Positions 8,481 to 20,382 of a DNA stretch of 64,000 bases are shown here, piece by piece (the stretch's first letter is position 1; each line of letters starts with the position of its first letter). The stretch lies in the NCBI RefSeq assembly GCF_019049625.1, contig NZ_JAFMOY010000125.1, positions 1 to 64,000 on the forward strand, written 5' to 3'. The notes beneath the pieces were generated by a model. It did not search any database, was not told the DNA's origin, and was given only the letters and a program-made list of their open reading frames with translations. This stretch comes from Rahnella ecdela. Lineage in GTDB: Bacteria > Pseudomonadota > Gammaproteobacteria > Enterobacterales > Enterobacteriaceae. Both the position numbers and the translations under genes were made by a program.

Positions 8481-9134
8481 ATGAAACACGAACTCAGCGC
8501 CCGGGAGGCCCGTGTCGTGGGCTGTATGCTTGAAAAGCAGCTCACCACGCCAGAACAATATCCGATGACCCTCAACGGCCTGACCACGGCCTGCAATCAG
8601 AAAACTAACCGCGAGCCGGTGATGGAACTGAGCGAAAGCGAGGTGCAGCAGACGCTGGATTTACTGCTGCGCAAACACATCATCCGCACCCTCAGCGGTT
8701 CGCGCACCATGAAGTATGAGCACCGCTTCTGTAATTCTGAATTCGGCAATCTCAAATTTTCCCCGCAGGAAGTTGCCGTAGTCACCACGTTGTTGCTGCG
8801 CGGCGCACAGACGCCGGGTGAATTGCGCACGCGCACCAACCGTCTTCATGATTTCACAGACGTTGCCGAAGTAGAACAAACGCTGACCGGACTGGGGAAT
8901 CGTGAAGACGGCCCGTTCTGCGTGCGTCTGGCCCGCGAGCCGGGCAAACGTGAAAGCCGCTATATGCATCTGTTCAGCGGTGAAGTCAGCAATGTAGCCA
9001 GTGCCGCTGAAGAACCTTTGTTCAGCGCCGCCCCCGAAAGTGCCGGTCTGGCAGCGCGAGTGGAAACGCTGGAAGCGGAAGTTGCGGAACTGAAGCAGCG
9101 TCTGGAAAATCTTTTGCAGCATCTGGCCGATTAA
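8481..9134 (+). CDS. yceH: YceH family protein (UPF0502/DUF480)
   Basis: This 217-residue cytoplasmic protein belongs to DUF480, which contains two winged-helix-like domains and is conserved in Proteobacteria without an assigned function. The characteristic start is [20 protein letters not shown], followed by TCNQKT-type residues ([11 protein letters not shown]). The C-terminal 30 residues ([20 protein letters not shown]) form a short coiled coil. AAGGAGAG precedes the ATG. It lies ten bases after rimJ and twelve before mviM, so the three are probably one operon. Confidence 0.95.
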   Translation: MKHELSAREARVVGCMLEKQLTTPEQYPMTLNGLTTACNQKTNREPVMELSESEVQQTLDLLLRKHIIRTLSGSRTMKYEHRFCNSEFGNLKFSPQEVAVVTTLLLRGAQTPGELRTRTNRLHDFTDVAEVEQTLTGLGNREDGPFCVRLAREPGKRESRYMHLFSGEVSNVASAAEEPLFSAAPESAGLAARVETLEAEVAELKQRLENLLQHLAD

Positions 9135-9146
9135 AAGGAGCAGGTT

Positions 9147-10058
9147 GTGAGTAAATTACGTATTGGTGTTATCGGGCTGGGCGGAATTGCGCAAAAGGCA
9201 TACCTGCCGGTGCTGAGTCATGCTGAAAAGTGGACGCTGGTGGGCGGATTTTCCCCGAATCAGCAAAAAGCGCAGGCAGTTTGTGACAGTTACCGTATGC
9301 CCTGTTTTTCACGTATCGATGAACTGGCGGGGCAGTGTGATGCCGTTTTCGTTCACAGCAGCACCGCCAGCCATTTCGAAGTGGTCGGGCATTTGCTGGC
9401 GCAGGGCGTGCATGTGTATGTCGATAAACCGCTGGCAGCAGAGCTCGGTCAGGCCGAACAACTGGTAGAACAGGCACACAAGGCGGGTAAAGCGCTGATG
9501 GTCGGGTTCAACCGTCGCTTCGCTCCGCTCTATCGCCAGCTTAAAGGGAATATGCAGGATGCGGCATCGTTGCGCATGGATAAACACCGGACAAACAGTG
9601 TCGGGCCAAACGACCTGCGTTTCACTTTGCTGGACGATTATCTGCACGTGGTCGATACCGCGCTGTGGCTGGCGGGCGGCAATGCCACCCTGGAAAGCGG
9701 TCTGGTGCAGATTAACGAAGCAGACCAGATGCTCTACGGCGAACACCATTTCCTGTGTGGCGAAACGCTGGTAACGACGTCGATGCATCGGCGTGCGGGA
9801 ACGTCACGCGAGAGCATTCTGGCTGTCACCGATGGCGGAGTTTATCAGCTGGATAATATGCAAATCTGGCGCGAAGAGCAGCAGGATATTCTGACGCAAC
9901 TGCCGGTGCCGGGCTGGCAAAGCACGCTGGCGCAGCGCGGATTCGTGGGTGCCATTGAACACTTTGTCGATTGTGTGAGTAACCAGACCGCGCCGGAAAC
10001 CAGCGGTGAGCAGGCGATTTATGCGCAGGCAATGATCGAGAGAATTCTGAATTCTTAG
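9147..10058 (+). CDS. mviM: Gfo/Idh/MocA-family oxidoreductase MviM
   Basis: This is a predicted NAD(P)-dependent sugar or polyol dehydrogenase of 303 residues. The Rossmann start RIGVIGLGGIAQKAY sits at residues 4-18. The segment DKPLAAELGQAEQL (around residue 94) carries the family catalytic lysine. The substrate of MviM is not known; the gene's old name comes from its neighbour mviN. It starts with GTG, preceded by AAGGAG about seven bases upstream. The gap to murJ is 204 bp and contains a terminator-like hairpin. Confidence 0.93.
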   Translation: MSKLRIGVIGLGGIAQKAYLPVLSHAEKWTLVGGFSPNQQKAQAVCDSYRMPCFSRIDELAGQCDAVFVHSSTASHFEVVGHLLAQGVHVYVDKPLAAELGQAEQLVEQAHKAGKALMVGFNRRFAPLYRQLKGNMQDAASLRMDKHRTNSVGPNDLRFTLLDDYLHVVDTALWLAGGNATLESGLVQINEADQMLYGEHHFLCGETLVTTSMHRRAGTSRESILAVTDGGVYQLDNMQIWREEQQDILTQLPVPGWQSTLAQRGFVGAIEHFVDCVSNQTAPETSGEQAIYAQAMIERILNS

Positions 10059-10190
10059 ACTGAGTTCTTAGGGAAAGCCGCGCGGAATGGTGCGGTTAAC
10101 AATCTATAACAACATATAACAACTGCCGGTGGCTATTGCATGGCGGATGCGTAGACTAAGCGCATCTTTGAGCCATGCCGGTTCATCTCT

Positions 10191-10219
10191 CACGCCTGCT
10201 GATGCAGGCGTGGTTGTTT
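10191..10219 (+). terminator. Terminator or attenuator between mviM and murJ
   Basis: CACGCCTGC (10191-10199) and GCAGGCGTG (10204-10212) form a 9-bp stem with a TGAT loop, followed by GTTGTTT. It may end the mviM transcript or limit read-through into murJ. Confidence 0.6.
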
Positions 10220-10262
10220 AACTGACTCATTTATCAGCTAACCGGTAAACAAGAAAAGTGAC

Positions 10263-11798
10263 ATGAATCTACTTAAATCTTTGGCAGCCGTCAGTTCCAT
10301 GACGATGTTTTCACGTGTATTAGGTTTTGCCCGCGATGCCATTGTGGCCCGCGTATTTGGCGCCGGAATGGTCACCGACGCCTTTTTTGTGGCGTTTAAA
10401 CTTCCCAATCTGCTGCGCCGTATTTTTGCTGAAGGCGCATTTTCTCAGGCATTCGTACCGATTCTGGCTGAGTACAAAACACAGCAGGGGGAGGAAGCCA
10501 CCCGAACCTTTATTGCTTACGTTTCAGGGTTACTGACGCTGGTTCTGGCGATTGTGACCGTACTCGGTATGATTGCCGCGCCGTGGGTGATTTATATTAC
10601 TGCGCCGGGCTTTGTCGATTCACCGGATAAATTCGCGCTTACCAGTTCGCTGCTGCGTATCACTTTTCCGTATATCTTGCTGATTTCACTGGCATCCCTG
10701 GTCGGGGCAATTCTCAACACCTGGAACCGTTTCTCGATACCGGCATTTGCACCGACTTTCCTGAATGTCAGCATGATCGGTTTTGCGTTGTTTGCTGCGC
10801 CATATTTCCACCCGCCGGTGCTGGCACTGGCCTGGGCGGTGGTCGCCGGTGGTGTGCTGCAACTCGGCTATCAGTTACCACATCTGAAGAAAATCGGGAT
10901 GCTGGTGCTGCCGCGCCTGAATCTGAAAGATGCCGGTGTGTGGCGTGTGATGCGCCAGATGGGACCGGCTATTCTCGGCGTTTCCGTCAGCCAGATTTCA
11001 CTGATCATCAACACGATTTTCGCGTCGTTTCTGGTCTCCGGTTCTGTTTCGTGGATGTATTACGCGGATCGTCTGATGGAATTTCCTTCCGGCGTGCTGG
11101 GCGTGGCGCTGGGAACCATCCTGCTGCCGTCTCTGGCGCGCAGTTTCTCCAGCGGTAATCACGGCGAATATAACCGTCTGATGGACTGGGGGCTGCGTCT
11201 GTGTTTCCTGCTGGCGCTGCCAAGCTCTGTTGCGCTGGGGATTCTGGCGAAACCCCTGACGGTCGCATTGTTCCAGTACGGTAAATTCAGCGCGTTCGAT
11301 GCCTCGATGACACAACGTGCGCTGGTCGCTTATTCCGTCGGGCTGATGGGACTTATCGTCGTGAAAGTGTTGGCGCCGGGCTTCTATTCCCGTCAGGACA
11401 TCAAAACGCCGGTGAAAATTGCCATCATCACACTGCTGATGACACAGGTGATGAACCTGGCCTTTATCGGGCCGCTGAAACACGCGGGACTTTCCCTGTC
11501 GATTGGCCTGGCGGCTTGTCTGAATGCTTCGCTGCTATACTGGCAGCTGCGCAAGCAGGATATTTTCCAGCCGCAGCCGGGTTGGAGAACATTCCTGATA
11601 AAACTGTTTGTGGCGGTGATTGCGATGTCCGCAGCTCTGCTTGGCATGATGTACGTGATGCCAGCGTGGGATGTCGGCGGAATGGCATATCGTCTGGCGC
11701 GTCTGGCTGCGGTCGTCGCCGTGGGCGTGGTGGCGTACTTTGCGGTGCTCGGCCTGCTGGGATTCCGGGTGAAGGAATTTGCCCGCCGGTTAGACTAA
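10263..11798 (+). CDS. murJ: Lipid II flippase MurJ
   Basis: MurJ moves the peptidoglycan precursor lipid II across the inner membrane and is essential. The 511-residue protein has about fourteen membrane segments and starts [26 protein letters not shown] in part. Conserved cationic cavity residues lie in SRVLGFARD near residue 20 and in [20 protein letters not shown] near residues 45-65. Unlike in E. coli, no flg genes follow; the next gene is argS on the opposite strand. Confidence 0.97.
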   Translation: MNLLKSLAAVSSMTMFSRVLGFARDAIVARVFGAGMVTDAFFVAFKLPNLLRRIFAEGAFSQAFVPILAEYKTQQGEEATRTFIAYVSGLLTLVLAIVTVLGMIAAPWVIYITAPGFVDSPDKFALTSSLLRITFPYILLISLASLVGAILNTWNRFSIPAFAPTFLNVSMIGFALFAAPYFHPPVLALAWAVVAGGVLQLGYQLPHLKKIGMLVLPRLNLKDAGVWRVMRQMGPAILGVSVSQISLIINTIFASFLVSGSVSWMYYADRLMEFPSGVLGVALGTILLPSLARSFSSGNHGEYNRLMDWGLRLCFLLALPSSVALGILAKPLTVALFQYGKFSAFDASMTQRALVAYSVGLMGLIVVKVLAPGFYSRQDIKTPVKIAIITLLMTQVMNLAFIGPLKHAGLSLSIGLAACLNASLLYWQLRKQDIFQPQPGWRTFLIKLFVAVIAMSAALLGMMYVMPAWDVGGMAYRLARLAAVVAVGVVAYFAVLGLLGFRVKEFARRLD

Positions 11799-11820
11799 TT
11801 GATTTGAATGTAAGAAACAC

Positions 11821-11846
11821 AAAAGGGCGCATGAGCGCCCTTTTTT
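11821..11846. terminator. Bidirectional terminator between murJ and argS
   Basis: AAAAGGGCGC and GCGCCCTTTTTT pair around an ATGA loop, giving U-tracts in both directions for two convergent genes. Confidence 0.9.
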
Positions 11847-11865
11847 AATTTCAGAATACTGCGGA

Positions 11866-13599
11866 TTACATACGTTCTACGGTTTCGATACCCAGTGTAT
11901 CCAGACCGGTTTTCAGCGTGCGCTGGGTCAGCAGTGCCAGTTTCAGGCGGCTGTTGCGGCTGGTTTCGTCTTCTGCGTTCAGGATAGGGCAATGTTCGTA
12001 GAAGCTGGAGAACAGGCCTGCTACGTCGTACAGATACGCACACATGGTGTGTGGCGTGCCTTCGCGGGCGACGACGGTCAGCACTTCTTCGAATTGCAGC
12101 AAGCGTGTTGCCAGCGCAGCTTCGCGCTCTTCGCTCAGCACAACCGGCTGGGTCAGGCTGTTCACGTCGATTTCTGCACGTTTGAAGATGGAAGCCACGC
12201 GGGTATAAGCGTATTGCATGTACGGCGCGGTGTTGCCTTCGAACGCGAGCATGTTGTCCCAGTCGAACACGTAATCGGTGGTACGGCTTTTGGACAGGTC
12301 AGCGTATTTGATTGCACCGATACCGACGGCATTCACCAGTTTATCCAGTTCAGCGGCGTCTTTCATTTCCGGATTTTTTTCGGTGATGAGTTTACTCGCG
12401 CGATCAATGGCTTCATCCAGCAGGTCAGACAGTTTCACCGTGCCGCCTGAACGGGTTTTGAACGGCTTGCCGTCTTTACCCAGCATCATGCCGAACATGT
12501 GGTGTTCAAGCGCTACCGAATCTGGCACATAACCGGCTTTACGCGCGATAGTCCATGCCTGCATCAGGTGCTGGTGCTGACGGGAATCGATGTAATACAG
12601 CACGCGGTCGGCACCGAGTGTTTCGTAGCGATATTTGGCGCAGGCGATATCGGTGGTGGTATACAGATAGCCGCCATCTTTTTTACGGATGATAACGCCC
12701 ATAGGGTCGCCATCTTTGTTTTTGTATTCATCGAGATAAACCACAACCGCGCCTTCACTGTCCACTGCCAGACCTTTGGCCTGCAGGTCGGAAACAATGC
12801 CCGGCAGCATGCTGTTGTACAGGCTTTCACCCATTACATCATCTTCTGTCAGGGTCACGTTCAGACGGTTATACGTCAGCTGGTTTTGCTTCATGGTCAC
12901 GTCGACCAGTTTGCGCCACATTTGCAGGCAGTATTCGTCGCCGCCTTGCAGTTTCACCACGTAGCCACGTGCGCGCTCGGCGAAGGCTTCGTCTTCGTCG
13001 TAGTTTTTCTTCGCAGCACGGTAGAATTCTTCCAGATCCGCCAGGTTCATATCGCCGGCATTTTCGTTCTGCACTTTTTCCAGATAGGCAATCAGCATGC
13101 CGAACTGGGTGCCCCAGTCGCCGACGTGGTTAGCACGGATCACTTTGTGGCCGAGGAATTCATTGGTGCGCACCGCGGCGTCGCCGATGATGGTGGAACG
13201 GATATGGCCGACGTGCATTTCTTTTGCCACGTTTGGCGCGGAATAATCGATGACGATGGTTTGCGGCTCAACCGGCGCGATGCCCAGCTTTTCATCGTTT
13301 AACGCGCTGTCTACGTGTGCGCCCACAAACGCAGGATCGAGGAAAATGTTGATGAATCCCGGACCGGCGATTTCGACTTTATTCGCGATACCGTTCAGAT
13401 CTAACAGTTCAACCACTTTCTCTGCCAGTTGTCGTGGCGGCATACCGAGTTTTTTTGCCACGGACATAACGCCATTTGCCTGATAGTCGCCGAACTGCGC
13501 TTTGGCGGACTGACGGACTTGCGCTTCGCTGTCGGCAGATGCGCCTGCTGCGATCAGCGCCTGGCTGACTTTTTCTGAAAGAAGTGACTGAATATTCAC
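11866..13599 (-). CDS. argS: Arginyl-tRNA synthetase
   Basis: This essential class I synthetase (577 residues, same as E. coli) attaches arginine to tRNA-Arg. The N-terminal domain for the tRNA D-loop precedes the HIGH motif HVGH at residues 129-132. As in other enterobacterial ArgRS, a canonical KMSK is not evident; the corresponding loop region follows [21 protein letters not shown]. The C-terminal anticodon-binding domain ends GIETVERM. The start codon is GTG, with AAGG about seven bases upstream. It is divergent from yecM. Confidence 0.97.
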   Translation of the reverse strand: MNIQSLLSEKVSQALIAAGASADSEAQVRQSAKAQFGDYQANGVMSVAKKLGMPPRQLAEKVVELLDLNGIANKVEIAGPGFINIFLDPAFVGAHVDSALNDEKLGIAPVEPQTIVIDYSAPNVAKEMHVGHIRSTIIGDAAVRTNEFLGHKVIRANHVGDWGTQFGMLIAYLEKVQNENAGDMNLADLEEFYRAAKKNYDEDEAFAERARGYVVKLQGGDEYCLQMWRKLVDVTMKQNQLTYNRLNVTLTEDDVMGESLYNSMLPGIVSDLQAKGLAVDSEGAVVVYLDEYKNKDGDPMGVIIRKKDGGYLYTTTDIACAKYRYETLGADRVLYYIDSRQHQHLMQAWTIARKAGYVPDSVALEHHMFGMMLGKDGKPFKTRSGGTVKLSDLLDEAIDRASKLITEKNPEMKDAAELDKLVNAVGIGAIKYADLSKSRTTDYVFDWDNMLAFEGNTAPYMQYAYTRVASIFKRAEIDVNSLTQPVVLSEEREAALATRLLQFEEVLTVVAREGTPHTMCAYLYDVAGLFSSFYEHCPILNAEDETSRNSRLKLALLTQRTLKTGLDTLGIETVERM

Positions 13600-13826
13600 C
13601 GAAGTACCTTTATTTAGGAATGGGGTTGTTTGCTGTTCGCCCTAATGTGGACGAACCTAAAATGATGCGTGTTTATATCATATTAGCCCCGCGACGTCAG
13701 TATCGCCGCACGCCACAGGGTGATGAAAACGCGATTCTGCGGCGCGTCTCTGGCAACCGGATGAAAGGCTGTGTAAATTACCCGACCCTGAAGATATGCA
13801 AACTGAAAAGAGATAGGATGCCTGCC

Positions 13827-14387
13827 ATGAACCAAGTGACCGAGTTACAGGATTTAGTCGATGATATGCCGCGATTTGTCAGCGTATTGACGGCGTTTGC
13901 CGCAAAATTACAGCTCAGTCTCGGCGATTTCCATGCAGATCACATCTCTGTGCGCTGTCACCAGAACACGACGGCAGACCGTTGGCGCGCCGGGCTGGAA
14001 AAATGCGGAAATCTGTTGAACGAAACGCTGATTAACGGCAGGCCGATTTGTCTGTTTACGCTCAATGAACCCCTGGTTGTCGGGCCGTTGAGTATCGATT
14101 TGGTTGAGCTGCCGTATCCGGGCGAAAAGCGCTATCCGCACGAAGGCTGGGAGCACATCGAAATTGTTTTAGCGGGTGTCGAAGACGAATTATATACGCG
14201 GGCGCTGGCGCTGATTGCCGATGAAGCGCTGATGACGCCCGGTATAAAACTTAAACAAAGTGCGCCTAAAGGGGAAAATGAGCGTTTGCCTAACCCGACG
14301 CTGGCAATCACTGACGGGTCTGTGACCATCAAGTTCCATCCGCACAGCCTGCGCGATATTGTCGCCAGCGAGAAGGCAGAAGGTTAA
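13827..14387 (+). CDS. yecM: YecM family protein (VOC-like fold)
   Basis: This 186-residue protein matches E. coli YecM, whose fold resembles glyoxalase/isomerase metalloenzymes; no reaction has been assigned. Conserved segments are HADHISVRCHQN, INGRPICLFTL, GEKRYPHEGWEHIEIVL and NPTLAITDGSVTIKFHPHS. His and Glu residues in these could bind a metal. I use the ATG at 13827, which has AGGA eight bases upstream; the ATG at 13818 overlaps that site. Its stop codon overlaps that of the convergent lyase gene. Confidence 0.93.
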   Translation: MNQVTELQDLVDDMPRFVSVLTAFAAKLQLSLGDFHADHISVRCHQNTTADRWRAGLEKCGNLLNETLINGRPICLFTLNEPLVVGPLSIDLVELPYPGEKRYPHEGWEHIEIVLAGVEDELYTRALALIADEALMTPGIKLKQSAPKGENERLPNPTLAITDGSVTIKFHPHSLRDIVASEKAEG

Positions 14388-15532
14388 CGTTCGAGCGTTT
14401 GTAAGGCGGCGTCCATGCGATCCATTGCCTTTTCTAGCAGTGCACGTTGACAGCCAAGATTGATGCGCACAAAACCGGGCGCGCCAAACTCTGCGCCACC
14501 GGAAAATCCGATCCCAGCTTCAACAAAGAACCGGTAAGGATCCTGCACCGGCAGCGCGCTGGCATCAATCCAGCCGAGATAAGTGCCTTCCGGTGCGAGC
14601 ATACGCAACCCCGGCATGGCGTTGATTCTGACTGTCACTAATTCGCGGTTACCGCGCAAATATTCGAGTTGCGCGCTAAGCCATTCTTCACCGTCGCGGT
14701 AAGCCGCGGTCGCTGCGACATAGGCTAAAATATTAACGTGCGGAACAATACCTTTGCTGGTGTCGAGAAATTTCCGGCGTAACTGTGGATTAGGAATGAT
14801 GGCCATTGAGGCGCCCAGTCCGGCCAGATTGAAAGTTTTAGACGGCGCAAGCAGGGTAATGGAGCGCTGTTCTGCATCGGAGTTGAGCGAGGCGAACGGG
14901 ATATGTTGCAGGCCCGGTTCGAGGATCAGGTCACAGTGGATTTCATCAGAGCACACGACTAAATTGTGACGTCTGGCGAACTCCTGCTGTTCCAGTAATT
15001 CTTCGCGATAATAGACCGTACCGCCCGGATTGTAAGGGTTGCACAGCATCAGCAATCTTTCACTGCCATCCAGCTGGCTTTCGGCGGAGGCAAAATCGGC
15101 CACCCAGCGCTGCTGCTTTTCTCTGACATTCACCGATTTAAACTGACGCCCTTCGGACTGCGCCGCCTGCATAAATGGCGGGTAGATGGGCATCGGCATG
15201 AGAGTGGTTTCATGCAAAGCGACATTGGCGCGCACCGCGACGTTCAGGCCGCAAACCAGTCCGGGCAGCCAGACAATCCATTCGGGCTCAATGGCCCAGC
15301 CGTAGCGATCAGCCAGGCGGCTGACGACCAGATCAATCAGTTCCGGTGGTGTGAATCCGTAGCCAAACACGCCTTCAGCGACGCGTTGCTGTAATTCTTT
15401 AATGACCTGCGGCGGAGACGTGAAGTCGGTATCGGCGACCCAAAGCGGAATGACATCCTGATTATTGTATTTATTCCACTTAACGCTATCACTGTGACTG
15501 CGGTCTACCCATAAATCAAAATTGAGTGTCAT
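14384..15532 (-). CDS. PLP-dependent C-S lyase / aminotransferase of the MalY-PatB family
   Basis: This fold-type I PLP enzyme (382 residues) is of the cystathionine beta-lyase subgroup (PatB of Bacillus, MalY of E. coli). Members cleave C-S bonds of cystathionine or cysteine conjugates, giving pyruvate, ammonia and a thiol. Characteristic segments are IPLWVADTDFTSPP, NPYNPGGTVY, SDEIHCDL and the PLP-lysine motif APSKTFNLAGL. I start at the ATG at 15532 (MTLNFDLW), which has AGGA upstream, not at 15574. The exact substrate cannot be read from sequence. Confidence 0.88.
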   Translation of the reverse strand: MTLNFDLWVDRSHSDSVKWNKYNNQDVIPLWVADTDFTSPPQVIKELQQRVAEGVFGYGFTPPELIDLVVSRLADRYGWAIEPEWIVWLPGLVCGLNVAVRANVALHETTLMPMPIYPPFMQAAQSEGRQFKSVNVREKQQRWVADFASAESQLDGSERLLMLCNPYNPGGTVYYREELLEQQEFARRHNLVVCSDEIHCDLILEPGLQHIPFASLNSDAEQRSITLLAPSKTFNLAGLGASMAIIPNPQLRRKFLDTSKGIVPHVNILAYVAATAAYRDGEEWLSAQLEYLRGNRELVTVRINAMPGLRMLAPEGTYLGWIDASALPVQDPYRFFVEAGIGFSGGAEFGAPGFVRINLGCQRALLEKAMDRMDAALQTLER

Positions 15533-15645
15533 AGTTAGCTTTCCTAAGCAAGCAGGTTGGGCGGGGATGCTCATCTCAAAGCCTACGCGACATGGCCGGT
15601 TACAGACAAGTGTTGTAGCATAATGCCGTAATCAGGAGAGATCAC

Positions 15646-16404
15646 ATGACTAAATTAGAAGTGTGTTGTTACAGCGTGGACTGTGCGTTGACAGCAGAAC
15701 AGGCCGGGGCCGATCGCGTCGAATTATGTGCGAGCCAGGCCGATGGCGGCATTACGCCAAGTTACGGCACCCTCAAACTGGCGAGGGAAAAAGTGACAAT
15801 CCCGGTACATCCTATTGTACGCCCGAGGGGGGGTGACTTTTGCTATAGCCAGAGCGAATTTGATGTGCTGAAAAGTGACATCGCCTGCATTCGTGATCTC
15901 GGTTTTCCGGGGCTGGTGGTCGGCATGCTGGATGCGGAAGGGCATATCGATATGCCAAGAATGTGGGAAGTCATGGCGCTGTGCGGCGATATGGCGGTGA
16001 CATTCCATCGCGCGTTTGACATGTGTCTGAACCCGAAGATTGCGTTAGAGCAGTTGACTCAGTTGGGGGTGGCGCGCATTCTGACTTCCGGCCAGCAACA
16101 AAATGCGGAAGTGGGTTTACCGATGCTTCGGGAACTCAACCAACTGACGCGTGGTCCAATCATTATGGCGGGCGCGGGCGTGCGTCTGACGAATCTGCAA
16201 AAGTTTGTGGATATCGGACTGACTGAACTACACAGTTCAGCAGGACGTCAGGTGCCTTCTTCTATGCGTTACCGCAAAGCCGGTGTCACGATGAGTTCTG
16301 ACACGGATTTTGATGAATTCAGTCGTTATTGCGTGGATGGCGATATTGTTGCCGCAATGAAAAGCACATTGCAGTTCGACGATGAAATATCCCGCACGGC
16401 GTAA
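15646..16404 (+). CDS. cutC: CutC family protein (copper homeostasis)
   Basis: This 252-residue TIM-barrel protein belongs to the CutC family. In E. coli it was linked genetically to copper tolerance, though part of that effect has been attributed to the sRNA MicL encoded in its 3' region, so the protein function is uncertain. Segments typical of the family are [29 protein letters not shown]-type (here [11 protein letters not shown]), [16 protein letters not shown] and [18 protein letters not shown] precedes the ATG. The PLP lyase on the other strand starts 113 bp away. Confidence 0.95.
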   Translation: MTKLEVCCYSVDCALTAEQAGADRVELCASQADGGITPSYGTLKLAREKVTIPVHPIVRPRGGDFCYSQSEFDVLKSDIACIRDLGFPGLVVGMLDAEGHIDMPRMWEVMALCGDMAVTFHRAFDMCLNPKIALEQLTQLGVARILTSGQQQNAEVGLPMLRELNQLTRGPIIMAGAGVRLTNLQKFVDIGLTELHSSAGRQVPSSMRYRKAGVTMSSDTDFDEFSRYCVDGDIVAAMKSTLQFDDEISRTA

Positions 16405-16463
16405 TAACCCAAAGATTTAACCGGGTCACACGACCCTTATTGCGTCGCCCTGCGCAAGTACCA

Positions 16464-16492
16464 GGCCCCGTCATTTTGGCGGGGCTTTTTTT
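16464..16492 (+). terminator. Terminator after cutC
   Basis: GCCCCG (16465-16470) and CGGGGC (16480-16485) pair, followed by seven Ts. Confidence 0.85.
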
Positions 16493-16551
16493 ATTCTTAT
16501 TTATTTAAAAACCAGGTGGTTAAAGCTGATATCACTGACCGGTATTAAAGC

Positions 16552-16668
16552 TCAACCCCAGGTCAGCAGCGCCACGCCAAGCATTCCCGCTTTTACGACC
16601 AGACACATGACAAACAGACCCAAAACAATGACGGCGCGGTCCATGAGGAAACGAATTCTTCTGCGCAT
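16552..16668 (-). CDS. Small predicted membrane protein, 38 residues
   Basis: This short frame on the minus strand starts ATG at 16668 and stops TGA at 16552-16554. The peptide begins MRRRIRFLMDRAVIVLGL and continues as one uninterrupted hydrophobic segment (about residues 11-36) ending LLTWG. Four positive residues at the start followed by a single transmembrane helix are typical of enterobacterial small inner-membrane proteins with an N-in topology. GGAG lies seven bases before the start (GGAGAAATCAATG). I do not recognise a named family. The overlapping 69-residue frame at 16532-16741 lacks such signals. Confidence 0.62.
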   Translation of the reverse strand: MRRRIRFLMDRAVIVLGLFVMCLVVKAGMLGVALLTWG

Positions 16669-16803
16669 TGATTTCTCCGCGAAATAATCGCGTACTGATA
16701 AATTGGTTGGCCGAATTTATACACGAAATGCTATGAATCAATCCAATGTTATAACGTCAAAACGCGAAGCTTTACAAAGGGCTGTGACAAACGAAGAAAA
16801 CCG

Positions 16804-17007
16804 CTACTTTTCGTAGAAGTTTTTTATCCTGATCGCAACGTCAATATTGGCCCAGTGTAATTCGTTTTCGTTGTGCAGACTGCTGCTGCCATCTTCCCAG
16901 GAAACGAAATAGGACACGATGCCTGTTTGTGATTCGAAGGTATTCATGACGGTACCTTTGATATCTCCGGATCTGTGTTTAACGATACTGCCTTTAGGGA
17001 ATTTCAT
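16804..17007 (-). CDS. Small hypothetical protein, 67 residues
   Basis: The predicted soluble protein starts MKFPKGSIVKHRSGDIKGTV and contains short beta-prone stretches (GIVSYFVSWEDGSSS), which suggests a small SH3-like barrel. I do not recognise a characterised family. The start at 17007 is preceded by GGGAGGAAGT, a very strong ribosome-binding site; the frame extends four codons further upstream, but that would place the site inside the gene. It is a single gene between the membrane peptide and cmoB, all on the minus strand. Confidence 0.75.
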   Translation of the reverse strand: MKFPKGSIVKHRSGDIKGTVMNTFESQTGIVSYFVSWEDGSSSLHNENELHWANIDVAIRIKNFYEK

Positions 17008-17178
17008 ACTTCCTCCCAAAACGTTAACGACGATCTCTGTCAGAACAAACAGATAGCCTCAATAAAGGTTAGACCTTTTTACAGCGCGATGTACAGGGTT
17101 GCGTGGCTGAAAGTGGGGATAAAGTGTGAGATTTGACGTCCGCCAGACGGGGGATTGTCTGGCGGAAGGGGCAGAAAC

Positions 17179-18899
<1,721 letters not shown>

Positions 18900-19025
18900 T
18901 CAGGCCAAAAAGAGTGTGGGTAAAAAAGTTGAGGGCAGATTTTAGCAGATACTGGCGCAGGCAGATACCTGCGCGCTCGGGAGTTGCTCTAAAACAGCAT
19001 CAAAACAGGTGGGGAAAGGCGGAGA

Positions 19026-19421
19026 TCAGTCAAAGTTCAGAAATTGTGACCATGGCAGGTAGATAATATTGACCACGACCATCAGCACCAGCGAGATATA
19101 CGTCGCGGCCATGCCGTTACGACGCCAGACGAATTCGCGGTGCTTTAGTCCGTAATAATGGAATAAGCGGCCTAGGATCAGCAGGATACCGCAGGCGTGG
19201 ACTGTCCAGATAGCGGCCCCGTTCATTTCCATAAACAGCAATAATAAACAGCCGATCGGCAGATACTCTACGGCGTTACCGTGGACACGGATGGCGGTTT
19301 GTAATTCGTAGGAACCGCCGTCGCCGGTGGCAATGCGGTATTGCATCCGCAGGCGGACAACATCGAAAGAGAGTTTGATCAAAAGTATGGCAGCAAGCAC
19401 GACGTATAACGCGCTAATCAT
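19026..19421 (-). CDS. yecN: MAPEG-family inner membrane protein YecN
   Basis: This 131-residue protein has four predicted membrane helices and belongs to the MAPEG family (membrane-associated eicosanoid and glutathione metabolism proteins). The family signature appears as AIRVHGNAVEYLPIGCLLLL. Bacterial members such as YecN have no established substrate. Position between cmoA and yecE matches the E. coli order. Confidence 0.92.
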   Translation of the reverse strand: MISALYVVLAAILLIKLSFDVVRLRMQYRIATGDGGSYELQTAIRVHGNAVEYLPIGCLLLLFMEMNGAAIWTVHACGILLILGRLFHYYGLKHREFVWRRNGMAATYISLVLMVVVNIIYLPWSQFLNFD

Positions 19422-19529
19422 GATGACTTCCTTGGTTAATCCCTGTTTTCCGGCGGAACAAATTCCTTCCGCTACGCGGCTATGATAACGGTCTGCCGTA
19501 TCACTGTCGTCATGAAATCATGAATATTA

Positions 19530-20348
19530 TCAGAACAAGGTGTCCTGTTCCGGCCAGTCAGGCGCGGGCTGAACAGACGGCATTTGCCGGTGCAAATCCT
19601 GCCACAGGCTGCGCGCCTGCTGCGGGGCATCGGTACAGTTCGGCGTGTGGATAAACAGATAGGGCGATAACCCCTGCGTTTGCCAGTCGTCGAGTTTTTT
19701 AATCCACTGGCCGAACAATGGCCGGTTCGCTTCCAGACTGTCGCCACCGATAAAACGCACAATTGGCCGCGATGATGTCGCCAATGCATGCACCGGCAGA
19801 ACCGGTTTTTTGCGTTTGGCTTCAAGCACTGCTTCGGTTGTGGATCTCGAACTGTGAACCGGGCGGCTGTCGAGGATCGCGCGATTAATCCCGCGCTGCT
19901 GTAAGCCCTGATTCAGTGCGCGTTCTTCTTCCCCTTTGTTGAAGAAATCCTGATGGCGCACTTCTACGCCGTAATCGAAACCGGCGGGCAGGGCATCCAG
20001 AAATTGCCATAAGCGGTCGAGATGGCCGGGCGCGAATGTGGCAGGCAGTTGCAGCCAGAGCTGACCAAGGCGTTCACCGAGCGGTTCGAGGGTACGGTAA
20101 AACAAATCGACATTTTCCTGACAATTCGCCAGGGCGGCTTTATGGCTGATATCGGAAGGAAATTTGAAACAAAAGCGGAAAGATTCCGGCGTCATATCCC
20201 GCCAGCGCATCACCACTTCCTGTTTGGGTAGCGCATAAAACGTGGTATTGCCTTCGACGCAATTGAAATACCGCGCGTAATCGGCCAGATCACGCAAGCC
20301 TATCTTTGCCCAGGCGTTGTGGTGCCATTGCGGTAACCCAATATACAT
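19530..20348 (-). CDS. yecE: DUF72 family protein YecE
   Basis: This 272-residue protein of the DUF72 family is predicted to be a TIM barrel. It starts MYIGLPQWHHNAW and includes the family stretches YFNCVEGNTTFYALP, FRFCFKFPSDISH and LGQLWLQLPATFAP. No biochemical function is established for the family. GGGAGCAG precedes the ATG. A terminator at 20383-20412 separates it from the upstream yecD transcript. Confidence 0.93.
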   Translation of the reverse strand: MYIGLPQWHHNAWAKIGLRDLADYARYFNCVEGNTTFYALPKQEVVMRWRDMTPESFRFCFKFPSDISHKAALANCQENVDLFYRTLEPLGERLGQLWLQLPATFAPGHLDRLWQFLDALPAGFDYGVEVRHQDFFNKGEEERALNQGLQQRGINRAILDSRPVHSSRSTTEAVLEAKRKKPVLPVHALATSSRPIVRFIGGDSLEANRPLFGQWIKKLDDWQTQGLSPYLFIHTPNCTDAPQQARSLWQDLHRQMPSVQPAPDWPEQDTLF

Positions 20349-20382
20349 AGTGCTGCTCCCTGTTTTCTGAGCGAAATTCCCA

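Noticed and set aside
12499-13302. 267-residue open frame on the plus strand inside argS
   Set aside because: It lies wholly antisense to argS, whose product is complete and conserved. The His/Val/Phe-rich composition is typical of a shadow frame, and there is no ribosome-binding site.
16532-16741. 69-residue minus-strand frame between cutC and cmoB
   Set aside because: It overlaps in another frame the 38-residue membrane peptide, which has a better ribosome-binding site and coherent topology.
18954-18974. GCGCAGG/CCTGCGC hairpin upstream of yecN
   Set aside because: Short stem without a U-tract on either strand, so there is not enough evidence to call a terminator.
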